This document shows, one piece after another, positions 39,236-51,157 of a stretch of 64,000 nt of DNA. Position 1 is the stretch's first letter. Every line of letters starts with the position of its first letter. Under the pieces are notes generated by a model. The model did no database searches. It saw only the letters and a program-made list of their open reading frames with translations, and had not been told where the DNA came from. Where the stretch lies: assembly GCA_004794655.1 (NCBI GenBank), contig SMMW01000005.1, positions 1,612,001 through 1,676,000 on the forward strand, written 5' to 3'. The translations under genes were made by a program, and so were the position numbers. Source of the stretch: Marisa cornuarietis (taxonomy: Eukaryota; Mollusca; Gastropoda; Architaenioglossa; Ampullariidae).

Positions 39236-39860
39236 TGTATGTAGGAATTCCCAAGTATCTTCTTGACAGACTTCGATGGATCCAGAATAACGCTGCTCGC
39301 TTCATTTGCAGGCCATCTGGATATGAACATTTATCACCAATCATTCGCTCTTTCCACTGGCTGTTAGTCGTAGACCGTGTAGTCTACAAACTTTCCACTT
39401 ACTCTGCACTGGAGCACACTGGCACTGGTCCTTAGTACCTCTCCTAGCTCAGTCCCATTTATATGCCCGCACGACTTCTTCGCTCATCTTCTGACACCAA
39501 GCTTCTTCGAGTCCCACCAACTAAAACAAAGAAGTTTGGACAGAGGTGTTTCTCCTACCAAACCCCATCAACTTGGAACGGATTACCCATCAGCCTTTGT
39601 CACTCTTAATCTCTTACCTCCTTTAAGTCCAAACTTAAGAAACATCTTTTCAGAACGACCCTGTCCTGACCATGAGCGTGCATAACGAGTGTCTTAATTG
39701 ACTATGTGTGTGAGTGAGAGTATGGTGTAGAAGTGATCATGTCTGTTATATGTGAATGGGTACATGGTTATGGATGATTTACTCTATGTATGATTTATGA
39801 AAAGCGCTCTGAGCAAATCTTTGGGAAAGTGCTATATAAATCCTCATTATTATTATTATA
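39236..39860 (+). mobile_element. CR1/L2-like LINE 3' end, second subfamily
   Basis: Frames encode IPKYLLDRLRWIQNNAARFI, then SPIIRSFHWLLVVDRVVYK, and after frameshifts RLLRSSSD and TWNGLPIS. The 3' UTR ends with AAGTGCTATATAAATCCTC and an ATT tail. The layout matches the element at 14050 but the protein is clearly different. Dead copy. Confidence 0.8.
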
Positions 39861-40128
39861 CGAACATGTTTTTTTTTTGGGTGGTCAAGGTCGCTACTGT
39901 ATGCTAACAGTGTTTTCACGACTTTGCTCCTGTCAGAGCTACTGATACCTTACCACTCAAGTCAGTCTCTAACAGTCTATTATTGATCAATTCGTATGAA
40001 TTCGTATAACAAGGCCACTTGGGTTAACATTATGGTAGCACTTTTATCAATATGGGTTTGAATTTGTTTGGGAATCTAAGGGGGTAGACAATGTTAAGCA
40101 GTTCTTCAGAGAATGTAAGCTTCTTTTT

Positions 40129-40216
<88 letters not shown>

Positions 40217-40218
40217 TC
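40129..40218. repeat. (CTTT)n microsatellite
   Basis: About 90 bp of CTTT repeats, intergenic. Confidence 0.96.
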
Positions 40219-40566
40219 CCAACTTAGAGACCTTAGAAGCAGATTTCTGCCTCTGAAATATACAGCTCACCAAACAGCCTTTTCCTTCCCAGCCCTGATT
40301 AATGGCTCATCACAGACTACCTACCTAGCCAGGTATCTTTACCATTGTTATAAACGACGCAACACTGTCAGCAGCTAAACGAAGAAAGATTTGTCCATAG
40401 GGCTATCGACACTGTCGATGTAATTGCCCATGATAACCTATATTTACACGCCTTGAACTGTAATAAGTTATCATTAAAATTGTATGAACTGTACTCGCGA
40501 TGTTGAGGCCACACGCCATAAAGAATTTCGATTTCTTTAATCTTCCCCACCTCTCTCTCTTACTCA

Positions 40567-40568
<2 letters not shown>

Positions 40569-40647
<79 letters not shown>
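40569..40647. repeat. (CA)n microsatellite
   Basis: About 79 bp of CA repeats, intergenic. Confidence 0.97.
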
Positions 40648-40650
<3 letters not shown>

Positions 40651-40835
40651 CACGCATGAGCACGCTACTCATTTAGTCAGCCGCTCTTTCCCTCATTTAA
40701 TCTCTTCATTTCACACTCTCTCAAACATTTTGTTCATTCCAAAGTAGCCATGTACTTTCATAATTCTAAAAGTAAAACCAGACCTTTTGTATTCTCCTGT
40801 ACCATATCGTTTCTAGTTTTTTTTTAAATTACTGC

Positions 40836-41226
40836 ATGCCAGCGGGTGGGCTTCGCGTCCGCAATACTGAGATTTTGACCAAATCACAGGCCAGACTTAT
40901 TTCAACAGAGGTGGTTAGTCAGCAACAAGGAAACTTCTTTGTTTTGATCAGAAGTAATACCTTGTGTTATCCGCAGTATCACTTGTGGTACTAGTGAGGA
41001 ACTGTGCAGAAAGGTTCCTCTTACAAAACACGTGTCACAGGATACAAGTATTTCAAGAAAGGCAGACTTCGTTTCTATGAGCTGTGAGCTGTTGTTCCTC
41101 AAGTAACCGTCACATCATTCGTTCTCTCAACACTGCATATTGTTATTGTGAGGAATGCGTGAGAGCCTGAGTCGTACGGTATGACATGGGACATGTGACA
41201 TATTAGACATGCATAAAAGATATAAC
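40836..41226 (+). promoter_or_regulatory. Duplicated 5' flank of gene F (candidate promoter)
   Basis: Aligns with 48540-48942 upstream of gene G: both hold CTGCATGCCAGC, CGTCCGCAA.ACTGAGAT, CAGAGGTGGTTAGTCAG.AAC and ACTTGTGGTAC.AGTG in order. Retention of this segment before both start exons marks it as the likely control region, or at least the extent of duplication. No TATA box is clear. Confidence 0.55.
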
Positions 41227-44004
41227 ATGCGCTCTGTTGGGAACATCCTAATGGGATCTGTGTGGACAGGTGTCTTTTTACTTCTTTTTCGTCTGTCCAC
41301 AGTTGCAGGTGAGAAATTTCCTGGGTACTCCAGGTTACCGCACGTAGACTTTCATCATTTTGTTAAATACCAAGGATAGATGATGGGCATTATAGATATT
41401 GTGTGCAACAGTGCATGCACACTGTGTGTGCGTGTGTGTGTGTGTGTGTTAAGTGTTTTTGATATATATATATATACACGTATATATATAGAGAGAGAGT
41501 TAGTATTTTTCTTTGACGAAATCGAAAATTATAATACAATATAATTAATGTATTAATAACACAGATTTTTATATCTTTATATTTTACAGGTGTACAAATC
41601 GAACCATGTGGTGAAGACGGTGTTGCAGAAGTATTGTTTGATCAAAACACGTCCTTCACCTGTAGGTCTGAGGGGAATGTACTATGGAAACTACTAATCC
41701 CATCAAAGGATTCTAATATTTCGCTCCTTTTATCAAACTGTACAGAAAACGTTTGCAATGGAGGTTTTCTCGGCGATACATTTGTAGGAAGTGTGAAAGA
41801 CAATTATACTAAAATGATGACAGTCAATACTGTGAACAACACAAAGATATACAGACATGTTCAGCTCGTCAACGGAAGTCTGCGGTGTGATATTATAAAA
41901 AGCAATAACTCGCTGTACATTGTAGGATCAGCTAGCTGTGGACTGAACTACGTCTGTAAGTAGTCATTGATTATTTACAACTGTCAGGGAAATTAAACAT
42001 TCTCTGCTTTCCTAAGGGTGAATGTGAGGACTAATATTTAAGCAGTCTCACTTTTCGTTCAATATTATTGCAGCTAAATATTCTTTGCTTAACAAATACA
42101 AAGAGTGGGAGATACGTGGTAATGAAAATAAAAAACGGCTTGAAATTTCTACTGATTGTTAATATTTACATTTATTCGTTTTCTTACATTCTTCGATTTC
42201 TTCTGTACTTTTCAGATCAGGTACCGTTAATTTCGCACCATTTAAGCTGTATTCTTATAATTAGTATTACTATTATTCTTGTTATCTTTATTCTTGTTGT
42301 TGTTTAAATGATAATAACACATTGCATATTCTTTTAATTGATTAACAAATCTATGTCACAATTATGCATCCACGCTTTCGATTTTTAATTCTAGCCGTCA
42401 TTGCTTATTTATCTTTGTATGTGACATCTCTTCCTCAACAGATCCATCAAACAAAGTGGCTTGTCATGCAGTTCAAAGTTCTTCGTTCATACATGTGTTC
42501 TGTGTCATTGGCAGCGTCTACTCTTCACGTAGAATTTACAAGTGTCATCTCTTTAGACACAGAAACGGGGTAAATGAATGTCTCACATTTGTATGAGATG
42601 TCATCCATGTTCACTTTAGCAGCCCTTTATGAACACCATGAGCTTGTAAGCTCCTAATGTCATTTCTAGATGTGCATGAAGTCCATTTTCCCTGAATATT
42701 TTGAGTATTTATGAACACTTTGCACTGTTCGTAATAAATAAACAGAGATCTTTGTATAGGAACTGCAAATGGCTAACTTTCGACGATTATGTTCGTATGA
42801 AAGATTTACCCTGTTTTCCATGATTTTTTTTAAAAATCTCAGTCATTTGAAAAGAGATTGGAAACTGTCATCATGGTGACGTCGCCAACTTCAGAGAAGA
42901 TCACCAGGATTGAAGTAAAGGTGTCTGGATCCTGTCAGTTCATCTCAACACCCCCACCAGACAAAGGACTCTACGGCTTTGTTGTTTCTATCTCACCTGG
43001 CGGAAGAAACTATTCGGTGACAATGGCTATGAATGACGAGGGGACAACAACTGGTAAACTTTCACTTATAATTATATATGTTCAGCCTAACACTCAATGA
43101 ATCTGTGTATAGGTATTTATGCAAAGTATCAGTGATACATCAATCGGTCCACTTTTTGACGTTTCCCATCAAGGTTTCTATGGAGACGATTTTACGATAT
43201 TTAGATATTGTGTCGGACGATTTAACAAAACCAGACCAGCTTGTGCCGTTTTCTCATTGCAAGCAAAGTTTTCTTGAGGCCTCACAAGAACGTAAAGTTT
43301 ACCACGAAGTACAGGCTATACAAGTATCTCATATTTCGCATCCTGTTGTGTGGACGTGAGACATGGACCTTGCTTACAGAGATGGACAGACGGATCTAGG
43401 TACTGGAAACTAGAAGGCCGAAAAACGAAGAATTTCGAGGAGAGCCACGTTTTCACATTTAATTCAATGTAAGTAAGCTTGTACTATTATTTATCATGTT
43501 GTAAATACTAATTTATTTTACTCTCTCAAAGACGTGATGGGCGAATATTTTAAAATATATTTTGTGGAAAGTAAACAATACAGTCATGATTACAATGCAT
43601 AAAATGGATTGAATTAAATGCACTTGACTTCTTTCTCGATTTGTTAAAACAAATGTCGTTTCCACTTTTCAGGTTTCCATAAGGTACAGCATAAACATGC
43701 CATACTGCTTTATGCCAGCATGTAAGGTAGAGGTAAAGGTCATCCCCTAACCTTTTCAGGTCGTTGGGGAGTGAGGTGTTAGAGACCCCACTTTTCTCGG
43801 GGCCAGCTTTACATGAGGACGGTGCCCATCTCTCCCTCGCTGCCTTACCTTCCCCAAACCTCTATGGAGTCAGGTATCCATTCCCACCAGCTGGGTCGAC
43901 TGTGGAAAGTTTAATGCTCTTATCGGGAATTGAACCAATGCGCTCACAGTTCGGACGCCAGCGCTCTAACCACTCGGCCATCCGCTTTCCTATGCTTTAT
44001 ACCA

Positions 44005-44102
<98 letters not shown>

Positions 44103-45290
44103 ATCTACAAGTGCTTGGGTTTCCGAGTTTTACAGTTTTACAATATTAATCACTTGTCTGTCATGAAGTTTCTCACAGAATGTTGAATAAGATTTCTTGC
44201 ATTTGTGATTAGTCAATGGCTAAAATTGCAAGAAACAGACTGAAAATAAGAAACACAAAAACTAAAAACATGATAAACGCCTGAAATGAAAGTGTTAAAT
44301 ACCGAGACTCAGTTTCACTTCCCTTATTTCAGTGGCTGTGACATTGCATATGCCTTATGTTTCTGAAACTTATATACAAAGACATGTACAGCACCAAGTT
44401 CACGTGATTTAAAAAAAATATTTTTATAATGTTTTGAGTCAATCTGGGATGTTGCTGCTAAGATATTTTTGAATATTTTTATGTGTAGATATAAAGCAGA
44501 TCAGCTCATTCTTTTTAGATTATTTATTTGTTCTATTTTTTAAAAAAAATTCTGTCAAGTAATTTTTCTGTCTTCATTTTTTTCTTTCTTTCTTGTTTGG
44601 GTGATGGACTTCAGCGTGAAAGAGAATTGTGAACGATAAAGAACGAATAGTTTGAGATTTGACGGCTGATAGAATATATGAAGATAAGCTAATCTACCAG
44701 ACATTTATTTTTTAATTTATTTTTGTTTTTAGACCCGACCTGTGACACAAAACATTGTGACAAGATATTTGTCGGTGTGACAAGTGTCATCGTTTCTGTC
44801 CTCATCTTGCTCATCATCCGCCATGTTATACGAAATAAAAAGAAAGGTGTGCCGTTTCTATTTATTTTATCCGTTCGTCTGTCTGCTACACTTAAAACTG
44901 AAATCCTTTGCAGTGGACGTACAGAAAAAGGAACCTTGTACAAGGATTTCATGTGAACCTAGTGTGTATCAATACCTAAACCGGATTGTGTTTTCTATAC
45001 GTACCTGCGTTTATCTTCAAAGAAAATGTAAGTTGTTCTGATGGTTGGCGAGTGAGTGAGTGAGTGAGTGAGTGAGTGAGTGAGTGAGTGAGTGAGTGAG
45101 TGAGTGAGTGAGTGAGTGAGTGAGTGAGTGAGTGAGTGAGTAAGATGGAATGCAAACTTTCATAAAAAAATCACAACACAAATGAGGGTTAAAGTCAGTA
45201 ACATTCACGAGTAATGAAAATAGTGAATGTTATTTATTTATCCTCATGTGATTTACAGATTGCCGTAGAGGAAAAAATAAGATGAAATAA
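41227..45290 (+). CDS. Gene F: class I Ig-like receptor with very short basic tail
   Basis: Six exons join in frame: 41227-41308 (signal peptide; VFLLLFRLSTVAG), 41590-41955 (V-like domain; SFTCRSEGNVLWKLLI, NGSLRCDII), 42442-42569 and 42843-43053 (second Ig-like domain split at phase 0; FCVIGSVYSSRRIYKC, VSGSCQFIS, SPGGRNYSV), 44733-44846 (TM; IFVGVTSVIVSVLILLII followed by RNKKK) and 45259-45290 (DCRRGKNKMK, stop TAA). The tail is about 15-20 residues, basic and tyrosine-free. The exon-3 donor used by gene G is lost here, but GGG|GTAAAT just upstream keeps phase 0. Many N-glycosylation sequons occur in the V-like domain. AATAAA at 45523 is a candidate poly(A) signal. It pairs with the adjacent long-tailed gene G. 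Type I membrane topology is well supported; an immune role is inference. Confidence 0.8.
43260..43450 (+). mobile_element. Short LINE RT fragment
   Basis: A frame reads KYLIFRILLCGRETWTLL then TEMDRRI and LETRRPK, matching the conserved LLYGCETWTL-type segment near the C-terminus of non-LTR polymerases. It is a remnant inside a gene F intron. Confidence 0.65.
43726..43992 (-). mobile_element. tRNA-derived SINE, family 1 (in gene F intron)
   Basis: Reverse-strand full-length copy: GCGCTCTAACCACTCGGCC at the tRNA-like head and AGGTAAAGGTCATCCC at the tail. Its body closely matches the copy at 5260. A TG microsatellite follows immediately. Confidence 0.87.
44009..44102. repeat. (TG)n microsatellite
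   Basis: About 94 bp of TG repeats beside the head of a SINE in a gene F intron. Confidence 0.97.
45050..45141. repeat. (GAGT)n microsatellite
   Basis: About 92 bp of GAGT tetranucleotides in the last intron of gene F. Confidence 0.97.
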
Positions 45291-46065
45291 TACTAGTAAC
45301 AGCGCCCTTTGACGCAAGCATGCAAAATCGTGTTTGTGTTTTATTTCTGTATTTCTATATTTCTAATGTTTGCACTTTTCATTGAGATGGATTTGTTCTT
45401 GTCGTGCTTTTAAGGTGACATTATCAACAATAATAAGACGATCTGGAGCGATTACTTTCCTCATAGGGTCTTCTTCAGGAATTAGACCTACACTTTTGTT
45501 TTTAGAAAAAACACCTGAAAAAAATAAAAGGAAGTATACTACCATAAAAGAAAATAAATACATTGCACTTTCGAAATCTAGTTTCGGTTTTGTTGTTTTT
45601 GTTTTGCTTCACATAGTTAGACCTTCTTACTGGAGCTCCCTTCATACAATTTCCCACTACAATATCACGGTTTTCAAATACCGACCTCAAATTCAAACCA
45701 CCACCTCTCGCTATATTAAATGAGACCACCAAGTTTCATCTAAAAAGAAAAATAAGTTTTCGTACCAAGCTGCGTGAGGGTGTGCACTCTTCTAAATAAC
45801 CGAGATACATGTACATGGCACTGAATGACATCTTGAACATTTTGCACTCCAGATCCGGGCGTAGCAACAAAAGATCTTTACAAATAAAGATAACTTGAAT
45901 TTAGGGCTCTACTTTTAATGACAATGTTATTTGTTCCGGGGAAAGTTCCAACTACTCCCAGATATGAAAGTCGCTTTTGCCTCCATCTCGTCCTTCTGTT
46001 TTCCCTGAGTGAAAACTGAAGCTTTCGTTTCACGTGCAATTATAAAATTGTCATGCAATTATCTT

Positions 46066-46066
<1 letters not shown>

Positions 46067-46134
<68 letters not shown>

Positions 46135-46195
46135 TAATGTATATTTGTATAGCGCCATACCCCCCCCAACAAAGGCAGGCTCAAAGCACTTTAAA
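46067..46195 (-). mobile_element. LINE 3' tail with (AAT)n
   Basis: AAT repeats (46067-46131) followed by GTATATTTGTATAGCGCC and GGCAGGCTCAAAGCAC form the reverse complement of a CR1/L2-type 3' UTR end. Only the tail is present. Confidence 0.65.
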
Positions 46196-46686
46196 AAAAA
46201 ACTGGTTCCATAATCACAACTCTTGTTAGAGCATCATGTTAACGGCCACGGTGAGATTAGTTTCACACAGATGCACAATGTCAGCAAAGATAGTCAAATG
46301 AAAGATGAATCATCCGAATATTAGACCGTAGACAGTAGACACTATCAGACTACATCCGTGCTGGCTCTCAACGGCCCTAAGTTCACATCTACAGCTCGGA
46401 CAGCCATTGTGTCGTCTGTAGGATCGCAGAATATTGTGAATACATCAACAGAGCTGACATCCCCAGAAGAATGCTGCTGTCGATTTAATCATAAAGCGAA
46501 GGAAAACTGCATGAAAATTTTTATAGCAAATGACTGACTGTGTGATCTTCAAGATCTTCAGGAGAAACCGTTAGGCAGAAAAGACCGGCAGTCGACGGGA
46601 AATCAGAAAGTCGTTGAAGTAAACAAAATTCAAACAGTCCTGCATAGTAACGACGCAACAAAAAAAAGCACCGGGCTACACAGTGG

Positions 46687-46687
<1 letters not shown>

Positions 46688-46765
<78 letters not shown>
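46688..46765. repeat. (CA)n microsatellite
   Basis: About 78 bp of CA repeats, intergenic. Confidence 0.97.
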
Positions 46766-46767
<2 letters not shown>

Positions 46768-47623
46768 AAACCAACAATCTAATAAAAATACAAAAATTGC
46801 GGAGAACCGCCTCCCTCAAACCTGCTAGGCGAGGGGACGTCACTCCAACTTATTGTATGGTATATCAAGCAAATGGTGATTTGAGAGATATGTATGCATT
46901 ATTTACCTTATTTATACAAATGTTATTGTGAGTATCAGAGAGTGAAACATAAAAAATATGTAAGAAGAACAATGGAATCATTCTCATAACAATAATGAAA
47001 CAGGACTCCCGCTGTTCAAAATCTCGTTATCCAAATCGTTTTCCGGGTACAAGATACATTGGCGACCTTTGACTGTAGTTATGCACGGTATTACGAATAT
47101 AAATTCTTAGGTTTATCAAACAGTCTCATGATTTTACTTTTTATTATTTTATTAAGGTTTCCGTGGATTGTCCCCTTTACTTCGGGGCCGCCTCGACAAA
47201 TCGCCACAGTGGGGCTGAGTGAAAATATTTCTGCCAGAACTTGAGGAAGCTACCGTTGGGAATTTCAAATCATTAAAAGGGTGTCCAGAGACTGCCTGGA
47301 CAGAATCAAGCTCAGAAGACGAAACAAAGACAAGTGTGGTTATATGTTGGGAAGGATGGAGAGGGTGCCTGCAAGATTTTTTCCACCTGATTATGGTGAT
47401 AACGTCAAACTGAGCTCGCCTTTACACAAGAAAATGTGTTTTATAAATTGAATTATTGTTAGTAGTTTTAGTATTATTAATAGCAAATATAGGTGAAAAA
47501 GTAGTCACGTAAGTAAATAGTACAGATTCTGATTATGTTTGTGGATTTTAAATGACTTTTATTTTATTAGGAATGAAAGACTTATTATCAACTTTTGTGT
47601 TTACACAGTATAAAGTACAGTTA

Positions 47624-48031
47624 CTACATCAACCATTTTTTGACGCTTTGAAGAAAATTCTGTAATTCAAGTTCTCTTCTTACTACATTTATTAACACAC
47701 ATGGTCTGTTAGGTGCAGATGTTACCACCAAAGATAAACTTTCAGATTGTGTACTCTTGACCTTTAAGTGATAAGACAAACATAAAGACTGAAAAATGTA
47801 AAGCCAAGGGAGGTTACTGTCAGTATCCTTTAATAGACAATCTTGCATATAATGACAGTGTTTAAACACACATATAACAAATTCATACAGTTGGATACAG
47901 AAATCCCACAAAGTTCTTAAGAAGGGAAAAGCTTTATTACTTTTAGGACACATGATCATAGCAGGACCTTTAAGCCTTTCTTGAAATCCATCTAACATGT
48001 TGGTGATGTGTTGATTACTGTCTGTTGGCAA
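47624..48031 (-). other. Unrecognised 135-codon open frame
   Basis: An open frame with a methionine start and ordinary amino-acid composition (contains CVFKHCHYMQDCLL and SNLPWLYIFQSL). No family, signal peptide or splice context is recognised. It could be a transposon remnant, a single-exon gene fragment or chance. Confidence 0.25.
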
Positions 48032-48539
48032 CTATTTTACTCAGTAACTTTCTTTAAGTCTCGTGTATACAACAATCACGAAAAGCGCTTTTTAAGGCAT
48101 GATTTCAAAATGTGCCCAATAGTGGTTAAAGGTCAATGGTGGTAGATACTCTGATTGTTTTAGATTTGGAATCGTATTCATGTCAAACACTTTTTCCGGA
48201 AGTCAAAACTTTTATATTATTTGTGTGTATTGTTTGCCTGGCAATCGCTTAGTCACTCTTTTGAAATATGCGAGGTTTAGTCCCTCTGCTTTTGTAATCG
48301 ATCATCATATCTTGCGTATTTTATTCGTCCTTCCAACTATCAGTCCATTTATTTAGTCAGCCTATCTGTCCCTCTTTTCCGCTATCCCCTTCCCCCAATT
48401 CCTTCAGGACGTAGAAAGTAAATTATTTTCCATTCCAAAGTGGTCGTGTGCTTGCATACATTTCAATAAAGCAAGAGCAATGCTTCTGTCTTCTGTACAC
48501 TATCCTGTGTCCGTTTTTTTTTATTTTTGTTTTGTTTTT

Positions 48540-48942
48540 TTGTCACTGCATGCCAGCTCGCATGAACTGGGCGTCCGCAACACTGAGATATAAATATCAC
48601 CAATCACAGACTAGACTCATTTGAACAGAGGTGGTTAGTCAGTAACAAGGAAGCTGTTCTGTTCTGATCAGAACTAATGCCATGTGATAACCGCACTATT
48701 ACTTGTGGTACGAGTGGGAAACTGTCTGTAGGTCCATCTTGCAAACCTCTTATCATAGGATACAAGCGTGTGTAAGAAATGCAAACTTCCCTCAAATCTC
48801 CTTTGAAGAGTTAATCAGCTAAGCGCGATACCATTCGTGATAAAGCTGTATATCTTAATGCAAGGAACTTTTTTCTCAGCCTGAGTATTAATATGTGACA
48901 AGCGGGCTCTGTGATATATGAGACATTTGTGAAATAGTTAAG
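48540..48942 (+). promoter_or_regulatory. Duplicated 5' flank of gene G (candidate promoter)
   Basis: Partner of 40836-41226, with the same ordered segments up to about 110 bp before the gene G start codon. Regulatory function is inferred from its position and retention. Confidence 0.55.
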
Positions 48943-49140
48943 ATGCGGTTTGTTGAGAAAACACAAATAGACTTCGCGTGGACAACTGGCCATTGGCTTC
49001 TTCTTCTTCTTGGTCTATCCGCGGTCAAAGGTGAGAGATTTAAGTTTTAGTAAACTGACTTACTGCTTGAATTCCTTCATATTGTGAAGAACGAGCTTGA
49101 TGCACTGTTCATATTGTGTACAATAATTAATTCACAAATC

Positions 49141-49192
<52 letters not shown>

Positions 49193-51084
49193 GTATCTGG
49201 CAGTGTGTATATTCCTATATGTGTGAACAGGTATATGTCTTAAGGGTTTGAAGTCTCGCAATTTTTTCAGTGCTGTTCTTTTTATGTAATTAAAAGAATG
49301 TCACCACGATTACAATTCCTGTATCTTTACCTTTTACAGGTGTACAAATCGAACCATGTGGTGAAGACGGTATTGCAGACGTTTTGTCTGATCAAAACAC
49401 ATCCTTCACCTGTAGGTCTGAGGGGAATATACAATGGAAACTACTAATCCCATCAAATGATTCTAATAAGCCTTTCCTTTTATCAAACTGTACAGAAAAC
49501 GTTTGCAATGCAGGTTTTTTCGGCGAAACATTTGTAGCAAGTGTGAGAGACAATCGCACTAAAATGATGACAGTCAATACTGTGAACAACATAAAGATCT
49601 ACAGACGTGTTCAGCTCGTCAACGGAAGTCTGTGGTGTGATATTGTGGAAAACAGTGGAACGAATGAATCACTGTACAATGTAGGTTCAGCTAGCTGTGG
49701 ACTGAACTACGTATGTAAGTATTCATTAATTATTTACACAGTTGTGAGGGAAAGTAACCCTTGTGTGTTTTACGACGGTTGACTATGAGGTCGAATCTTT
49801 CAGCAGCTTCACTTTTTTACACTTTCAGCTGTGAACGTTTTTAAACATTATAATTATTGGAACATTTGTTGCTTACACTCAGAGGGAGGAAGAGCGAGAG
49901 AAATGATGGTAAAAAAGAAGACAGTTTAAGGAAGACTAAGAAAAAGTTTACATATTTCAAGAGGTTTGTCAGGTGCAGATTTTCTATTGACTTTTGACAT
50001 GTTTGATTGTTTTGTGTTTGAAAACTGTTTCCCCACGAACTTGGATTAACCTCTTATTTTTTAAATCTGGCATTATTAAATTTGTGTCATGCAATTGTTA
50101 ACAAAGTGTGATCCCGATAATAAAAGCCGTTTCTTCTTTTTCTTCTTCGTCTTCTTGATTTTCGTGTTTTATTAATGTTTAAAAAATGCCATACGTCATT
50201 TAAACTGATTAACGTCGATCTGACATGTTGTATCCATCCATACTCAGGACATCTTTTCTTTCGTCCTCATTGCTTATATATCTTCGTCAGTGGCATCTCT
50301 TCTTCCACAGATCCACCCGAAAACGTGGAGTGTAAAGTAATTAACATATCTTCGTCCATCAATGTGTCCTGTGTCATCGGCAGCGTCTACTCTTCACGTA
50401 GAATTTACAAGTGTCAGCTCTTTACACGGGTAAATGAGGTGAGTGCATGCTACACAATTTTTATGTGCAATTATCCATGGTTTGTAGTAAAGTCAGGAAA
50501 GAACTTTTAGCTAGCAGTTCGTTGCGGGTGGTATGGTACTGTAGGCCCCTAATTTAAATAAGAAGTGTTGGTGCACATGGAAATGGATATTGTGACTACT
50601 TTTTACTAACCTGACAATGATTCTAGTAAAGAATTTCAAATAGTATGCCGTTGGCTGTTCTTGGAGAAATTCACTGTGATCGCCAGCTTATTTGCTTAGA
50701 CATGACATGAGTTTAAACATTGTTACCGTGGTGACGATTTTTTTTATCTGAAATATTTCCCGTGCTCACAGTGTTTCTTTTTCTTCAGTCATCCGAAAAG
50801 AGCTTGGGAACCGTCAGGATGGTGACATCACCAACTTCATTGAATATCACTAAGAGTGAAGTGAAGGTGTCCGGCTTCTGTCAGTTCAACACTTCACTCC
50901 CAGCAGGGGAAGAACACAATGACTTTATTGTTTCTATCTCACCTGGTGGACGGAACTACTCGGTGAAAGTAGCAACGGATGACGGTTAGTTTATAACTGG
51001 TAAACTATTATTTTTAACTGCCTGTCTTCGTTTTAAAATGCAATTTTTGAAATTGTGAAAGTATGGACGGATCTCGGTGCCAAG

Positions 51085-51157
<73 letters not shown>

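Larger units (their letters stand above)
38369..41226. other. E-F intergenic region
   Basis: No gene recognised. It holds a LINE fragment (39236-39860), CTTT and CA microsatellites and, at its right end, the duplicated F/G upstream block (40836-41226). AATAAA at about 38855 could serve gene E. Confidence 0.5.
45291..48539. other. F-G intergenic region
   Basis: The first part (about 45400-45970) aligns with sequence following the gene G tail exon (about 52560-53160), showing the duplication extends past the coding exons. The rest holds an AAT repeat with a LINE tail, a CA microsatellite, an acidic frame at 47235-47413 that could be a tail exon but lacks clear splice sites, and an unrecognised - strand frame at 47624-48031. 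Confidence 0.45.
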
